NCBI GenBank assembly: GCA_035566535.1
Contig: DATMRA010000026.1
Location: forward strand, 1-10,843
Source of the DNA: JAFARE01 sp035566535
GTDB lineage: Bacteria > Chloroflexota > Dormibacteria > Aeolococcales > Aeolococcaceae
DNA: 10,843 nt
Reading direction: 5' to 3'
Below, piece after piece: positions 7,537 through 10,843 of the stretch (the first letter of the stretch is position 1; the number at the start of each line of letters is the position of its first letter). Under the pieces are notes generated by a model. It searched no databases and had not been told where the DNA came from. It saw only the letters and a program-made list of their open reading frames with translations. Made by a program: the position numbers and the translations under genes.

Positions 7537-9123
7537 CTATTCCCACTCAATCGTCGAAGGCGGTTTGCTCGAGATGTCGTAGACGACGCGGTTGACGCCG
7601 GCGACTTCGTTGACGATGCGCCGGCTGATGATGCCGAGCACGTCGTATGGCACTTTGGCCCAGTCGGCGGTCATGCCGTCGTCGCTCTCGACGATGCGCA
7701 CCGCGACAACGTTCGCGTACGTGCGGCCGTCGCCCATGACGCCGACCGATGAGATCGGCGTGAGGATGGCAAAGGACTGCCACACCTTGCGATAGAGGCC
7801 GCTGCGCTTGATCTCGTCGATGACGATCCAGTCGGCGGCGCGAAGCGTCTCCAGGCGGTCGCGCGTCACCTCGCCGATGATGCGAATTGCAAGCCCGGGG
7901 CCGGGAAACGGCTGGCGCCACACCATGTCCTCGGGAAGGCCGAGTGACAGACCGACCTGGCGCACCTCATCCTTGAAGAGGTAACGGAGCGGCTCAACCA
8001 GAGTGAAACGCAGATCGTCCGGCAGCCCACCCACGTTGTGATGCGTCTTGATCGTCTGTGCGTTCTGCGTGTCGTGTGATGTCGACTCGATGACGTCTGG
8101 ATACAGAGTGCCCTGCGCCAGGAAATCGATGTCACCCAGCTGGCGGGCCTGCTCTTCGAAAACCTGGATGAAGGTGCGCCCGATGCGCCGCCGCTTCTCC
8201 TCAGGATCGACGACGCCCCGCAGCGCTTCCAGGAACTGGTCCGTCGCATCGACGTGGATCAGGCGGATGTGCCGCTGCTTGGACATGACGTCGACGACAC
8301 GCTCACCCTCTCCGCGACGCAGCAATCCGTTGTCGACGAAGACGCACGTGAGCTGGTCGCCCACGGCACGGTGCACCAGCGTGGCCGCAACAGCGGAGTC
8401 GACGCCGCCACTGAGGGCGCATAGCACCTTCCCGTCACCCACCCGGCGTCTCACATCGGCGATGGCCATGTCGATGAAGGACGCCGCCTCCCACGTGCCC
8501 TGGCAACCGCACACCTTCATCAGGAAGTTGCGCAGGATCTCCTTCCCAAGAGGCGTGTGCGCCACCTCGATGTGAAACTGGATGCCGAAGCGTCCTTGCG
8601 GTCCCGCGATCGCCGCATAGCGAGAATTCAGCGAATGCGCGATCGGCCGGAACCCTTCCGGCAGCTGCGTGATCACGTCTGCATGCGACATCCAGACGGA
8701 CAGCTCGCGGGGGAGGCGTTCGAAGAGTCCGGCGTCCTCGTCGACGATCACCGAGGCGTGCCCGTACTCACGGCGTTCTGCGCGCTCCACCGCGCCTCCG
8801 AGGTCGTGCGCGAGCAGCTGCATTCCATAGCAGATGCCGAGTATTGGGATACCGAGCTCGTAGACACCCGGGTCGGGGCGCGGCGCCCCCGGCTCGAACA
8901 CCGACGCAGGACCGCCACTGAAGATCAGACCCCGCGGCGCGCGGCGGCGGATCTCCTCGGCGGCGATGCCGCCGGGAACAAGCTCGCAGTACACGCGTGA
9001 CTCGCGCACCTTGCGCGCGATGAGCTGGCTGTACTGCGAGCCGAAGTCGAGGACGAGAACCGAGTCCTGTGCGATCTGAACAGGGACTTCCGCGACCGCC
9101 CCCGTGCCAGTCGCTACGCTCAA
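7537..9123 (-). CDS. guaA: GMP synthase (glutamine-hydrolysing)
   Basis: GuaA converts XMP to GMP using ATP and ammonia from glutamine. With the TTG start at 9123 it is 528 residues, close to the usual length. The glutaminase domain starts at VLVLDFGSQYSQLIARKVRE (22-41) and has the nucleophile Cys98 in GICYGMQL and the His184/Glu186 pair. The usual QFHPEV around that pair reads QFHIEV, a rare change of a conserved Pro that leaves the catalytic residues intact. The ATP pyrophosphatase P-loop SGGVDS is at 238-243. The dimerisation domain ends in the classic KPPSTIEWE. No ATG, GTG or other TTG lies between 9123 and the first conserved motif, and the longer frame to 9234 would run deep into guaB3, so TTG 9123, which overlaps the guaB3 stop, is preferred. 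A G-rich GGGGATGG upstream may serve as a weak ribosome site. Confidence 0.95.
   Translation of the reverse strand: MSVATGTGAVAEVPVQIAQDSVLVLDFGSQYSQLIARKVRESRVYCELVPGGIAAEEIRRRAPRGLIFSGGPASVFEPGAPRPDPGVYELGIPILGICYGMQLLAHDLGGAVERAERREYGHASVIVDEDAGLFERLPRELSVWMSHADVITQLPEGFRPIAHSLNSRYAAIAGPQGRFGIQFHIEVAHTPLGKEILRNFLMKVCGCQGTWEAASFIDMAIADVRRRVGDGKVLCALSGGVDSAVAATLVHRAVGDQLTCVFVDNGLLRRGEGERVVDVMSKQRHIRLIHVDATDQFLEALRGVVDPEEKRRRIGRTFIQVFEEQARQLGDIDFLAQGTLYPDVIESTSHDTQNAQTIKTHHNVGGLPDDLRFTLVEPLRYLFKDEVRQVGLSLGLPEDMVWRQPFPGPGLAIRIIGEVTRDRLETLRAADWIVIDEIKRSGLYRKVWQSFAILTPISSVGVMGDGRTYANVVAVRIVESDDGMTADWAKVPYDVLGIISRRIVNEVAGVNRVVYDISSKPPSTIEWE
9120..9123 (-). promoter_or_regulatory. TTGA stop-start overlap coupling guaB3 to guaA
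   Basis: On the minus strand TTGA combines the proposed TTG start of guaA with the TGA stop of the IMP dehydrogenase gene. It is the main evidence for the guaA start and implies coupled translation of the two enzymes that turn IMP into GMP. Confidence 0.65.
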
Positions 9124-10280
9124 ACGCCCATCCCCACGCGCTGCTCGCGCTGCTGCACCTTGCCTTCGGTCTTGATGGACGGTGCGATGACCATCTCGGT
9201 GTCCTGGAACTCCTGGATAGTCCGCGCACCACACACGCCCATCGCGCTCTTCAGCGCGCCGACGAGATTCATGCTCCCGTCATCCACGTGCGCGGGGCCG
9301 AAGAGGATCTCTTTCAACGCACCCTTGACGCCGGTGCGGATGCGCGTGCCGCGCGGCAGGTTGGGATCAGGTGTCGCCATGCCCCAGTGATTGCCGTGGC
9401 CCGCGGCCTCAGCGGCGGCGGCGAAGATGGACCCGATCATCACGGCGTCGGCGCCACTCGCGAATGCCTTCGCCACGTCGCCGCCGAGCCGCATGCCACC
9501 GTCGGTGATGATGGCCACCCGCTCACCGCTGCGGCGCAGATGATCGTCTCGTGCGGCGGCACAATCGCTGGTGGCAGTCACCTGGGGTACGCCGACGCCC
9601 AACACCGCGCGTGTGGTGCACGCCGCGCCGGGACCAACGCCGACGAGCAGTCCTTTGATACCCGTGTCCATGAGCTCGAGCGCCGTCGCGTAGTCCACGC
9701 AGTTACCGGCGACGACAGGGATGTCGACGGACGCAGTGAGATCTCGGAACGAGAGATGGCGGTACGACTTGCTCATGTGCCGGGCTGTGAGCACCGTTCC
9801 CTGCACGACGAACACGTCGGCGCCGGCCTCCTGCACGATTGGCGCCCGGCGTTCGGCATGAGCGGGCACGGTTGACACCGCGCACGGAACCCCGGCGGAC
9901 TTGATCTCTTCCACCCGCTGGCCGATCAGCCCGTCCTGCACGGGGGCTGAATAGATCTTCTGGAGCACCACGTTGATACGGTCGACGGGCGCCTCGGCTA
10001 TTTCGTGGAGTACAGCGGTCGGATCCTCGTAGCGGGTCTGCACTCCATCCAGGTTGAGCACCGCCAGGCCGCCAAGCTTCCCCATCTCCACGGCAAACCC
10101 AGGATCGACCACGCCATCCATCGCTGCGGCAAGGAAAGGAATGCCGAGCGAGAACCCATTCAGGGCAAATGTGACGTCAATCTCGTCAGGATTGATCGTT
10201 ATCCGGCCTGGAACCAAGGCCACCTCGTCGAAGCCGTAGGCCCTTCTCGCCCGCTTCGACCGGCCAAGCTCCAACTCCAT
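9120..10280 (-). CDS. guaB3: GuaB3-family IMP dehydrogenase, without CBS domains
   Basis: The 386-residue TIM-barrel protein oxidises IMP to XMP with NAD, judging by its family. Visible marks are the GuaB3-type N-terminus (GRSKRARRAYGFDEVALVP at 6-24), FLAAAMDGVVDP (49-60), the catalytic loop GVGPGAACTTR with Cys221, the phosphate-binding DGGMRLGGDVAKAFASGAD (260-278) and MIGS (281-284), HWGMA, and a C-terminal AMGVCGARTIQEFQ. It lacks the paired CBS domains of canonical GuaB, hence the shorter length. The flap Arg-Tyr pair of canonical enzymes is not evident (RGTRIRTG at 310-317), as in other GuaB3 proteins as I recall them; a cyanobacterial GuaB3 is reported to have IMP dehydrogenase activity. 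ATG 10280 is chosen because it falls at the predicted transcription start; TTG 10283 directly before it would add one residue. Direct overlap with guaA supports a GMP-synthesis role. Confidence 0.9.
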   Translation of the reverse strand: MELELGRSKRARRAYGFDEVALVPGRITINPDEIDVTFALNGFSLGIPFLAAAMDGVVDPGFAVEMGKLGGLAVLNLDGVQTRYEDPTAVLHEIAEAPVDRINVVLQKIYSAPVQDGLIGQRVEEIKSAGVPCAVSTVPAHAERRAPIVQEAGADVFVVQGTVLTARHMSKSYRHLSFRDLTASVDIPVVAGNCVDYATALELMDTGIKGLLVGVGPGAACTTRAVLGVGVPQVTATSDCAAARDDHLRRSGERVAIITDGGMRLGGDVAKAFASGADAVMIGSIFAAAAEAAGHGNHWGMATPDPNLPRGTRIRTGVKGALKEILFGPAHVDDGSMNLVGALKSAMGVCGARTIQEFQDTEMVIAPSIKTEGKVQQREQRVGMGV

Positions 10281-10286
10281 CAATAG

Positions 10287-10315
10287 ATTCTAGCAAAGCT
10301 CCTGATCAGGACCAA
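10287..10315 (-). promoter_or_regulatory. Sigma-70-type promoter of guaB3 with extended -10, probably giving a leaderless mRNA
   Basis: On the minus strand a -35 box TTGGTC (10315-10310) is followed by a 17-base spacer and a -10 box TAGAAT (10292-10287), preceded by TGC, which makes an extended -10. The last -10 base lies 7 bases before the A of the guaB3 ATG at 10280, so transcription should begin at or within a few bases of the start codon. The nearest AGGAG is 18 bases from the ATG, too far to act as a Shine-Dalgarno site. The stretch 10316-10398 upstream holds no gene or other signal that I can support. Confidence 0.7.
10300..10311. promoter_or_regulatory. Perfect 12-base palindrome in the promoter spacer, possible operator
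   Basis: TCCTGATCAGGA is its own reverse complement. It lies between the -35 and -10 boxes of the guaB3 promoter and overlaps the last two bases of the -35 box, a place where a bound dimeric repressor would block polymerase. It is short, and no matching regulator or second copy is seen in the window, so an operator role is only suggested. Confidence 0.35.
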
Positions 10316-10398
10316 GTCCCGCAGCGCACCATCTTGTGCCGAACCGCCTTGTCGAACGCTACATATAGTGTCTTTCAAGTGAGGTGCTTTCGGGCTGG

Positions 10399-10526
10399 AG
10401 GGGAGGCTGGCCCAGGGTCTGCAGCCGGCCTGTCGGAGCCGCGGTGGTCCCCGCGGCGAGACTCGAAGGCGAGACGGCAACGCCGTCTCGACCTGTACGG
10501 CGAAAGACCGTGGGCCAGCCTCCCCT
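10399..10526. repeat. Nested inverted-repeat element upstream of the guaB3 promoter (possible structured RNA or REP-like repeat)
   Basis: The outer arms 10399-10420 and 10505-10526 are inverted copies matching at 21 of 22 positions. Inside are two further perfect hairpins: a 7-base stem GCCGCGG/CCGCGGC with a 6-base loop at 10438-10457, and a 9-base stem CGAGACGGC/GCCGTCTCG with loop AAC at 10470-10490. The whole could fold as a multi-branched junction. The right arm touches the stop codon of the acyltransferase gene (10526-10528), so it forms that gene's 3' end. No T-run follows in either direction, so it is not a standard intrinsic terminator, although it could end or protect the acyltransferase transcript by its stability alone. 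Chance is unlikely for the outer arms. Function is unknown. Confidence 0.75.
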
Positions 10527-10843
10527 TAACCCCGGAACACCGAACGGCGCTCCATCAAGTCCGCCACGAGCCCAGCTTGGATGGTCTCGCGCACTTCATC
10601 GCTGATACGCATGACTATCGATGGGTCGTCGGCTGCAGAGGGGCCGTAGTCATCGGTGCGTACGGGGGGATGAAAGCGAATGCGCCATTTGCTCGGCAGG
10701 GGAATGAGTCCGAGCGGGCCAAGCCAGGGCCAGGTGGGAGTGACTGGGAAATAGGGCATTCCGATCAGCTTGGCCACGATCTGCAGGTCGGCGATCATCG
10801 GATAGATCTCCTCGGCTCCGACCACCGAGATCGGGATGATCGG
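10526..10843 (-). CDS. Lysophospholipid acyltransferase family (PlsC-like) protein, 5' partial at window edge
   Basis: Only the C-terminal 105 residues are present; the frame is open to the last base of the window. The segment reads PIIPISVVGAEEIYP, then MPYFPVTPTWPWLGPLGLI, PLPSKWRIRFHPPV and a C-terminal helix ending RRSVFRG. This matches the region after the last conserved block of PlsC/LPLAT-type acyltransferases, in the subgroup common in Actinomycetota and relatives, which move an acyl chain onto a lysophospholipid or glycerolipid at the membrane. The catalytic HX4D motif would lie in the missing N-terminal part and cannot be checked. The stop TAA (10528-10526) abuts the inverted-repeat element, and 245 bases with a separate promoter divide it from guaB3, so it is probably the end of another transcription unit. 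Confidence 0.85.
   Translation of the reverse strand, partial: PIIPISVVGAEEIYPMIADLQIVAKLIGMPYFPVTPTWPWLGPLGLIPLPSKWRIRFHPPVRTDDYGPSAADDPSIVMRISDEVRETIQAGLVADLMERRSVFRG

Noticed and set aside
9124..9234. A longer guaA starting at ATG 9234.
   Set aside because: The extra 37 residues overlap the guaB3 coding end and do not belong to the GMP synthase family; TTG 9123 fits the family length.
10361..10380. TTGAAA and TATATG on the minus strand as a second promoter for guaB3.
   Set aside because: The two boxes are only five bases apart, and neither has a proper partner at 16-18 bases.
10280..10480. A 66-codon minus-strand open frame in the gap before guaB3.
   Set aside because: It covers the inverted repeats and the promoter, is basic and low in complexity, and ends at the guaB3 start region; non-coding sequence explains it better.
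10384..10605. A 73-codon + strand open frame across the 10399-10526 element.
   Set aside because: Its translation follows the inverted repeats and then antisense acyltransferase sequence, with no motif.

Overview
This is a GC-rich bacterial window with closely packed genes. One secreted-type protein gene lies on the + strand at the left edge. It converges, with a 4-base gap, on a long block of eight minus-strand genes that fills the rest. GuaB3-type IMP dehydrogenase, scarce Shine-Dalgarno sequences, a likely leaderless transcript and PycB/AccC-type carboxylase subunits suggest a Terrabacteria lineage (Actinomycetota, Chloroflexota or a candidate phylum such as Dormibacterota). No rRNA, tRNA or phylogenetic marker is visible, so this placement is a guess. 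I see no insertion sequence, phage gene or CRISPR array.

Layout from the right, in the direction of minus-strand transcription. The 3' part of a PlsC-like acyltransferase gene enters from the window edge (10843-10526). Next comes a 245-base non-coding gap that holds a 128-base element of nested inverted repeats (10399-10526), then a good sigma-70-type promoter (10315-10287) placed so that the transcript would begin at or beside the ATG of guaB3. guaB3 and guaA overlap by 4 bases. A 156-base gap with a second nested inverted-repeat element (7399-7534) follows. purD and purE overlap by 4 bases. After 37 bases come a PycB/OadA-like carboxyltransferase-biotin carrier protein, a biotin carboxylase and a small SAM-methyltransferase-like protein, with 2- and 6-base gaps.

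How the genes work together. guaB3 and guaA convert IMP to XMP and then GMP. purD and purE carry out two steps of IMP synthesis (GAR synthetase and N5-CAIR mutase). The last genes form a biotin-dependent carboxylase pair: AccC-like biotin carboxylase has its catalytic residues, and the partner carries a biotin acceptor site. The carboxyltransferase barrel of that partner has lost the metal ligands of its family (Asp to His, carbamylated Lys to His, His-x-His to Ser-x-Ala) and a substrate-binding Arg, although the reading frame and family-specific C-terminal region are intact. This is the most unusual protein in the window. The pair may be an undescribed carboxylase variant, or the barrel may now serve only as scaffold and biotin carrier for a carboxyltransferase encoded elsewhere.

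The other notable structure is the pair of about 130-base elements. Each starts right after a stop codon and is built from a long outer inverted repeat enclosing two small hairpins. Neither is followed by a U-tract, so they do not look like ordinary intrinsic terminators.
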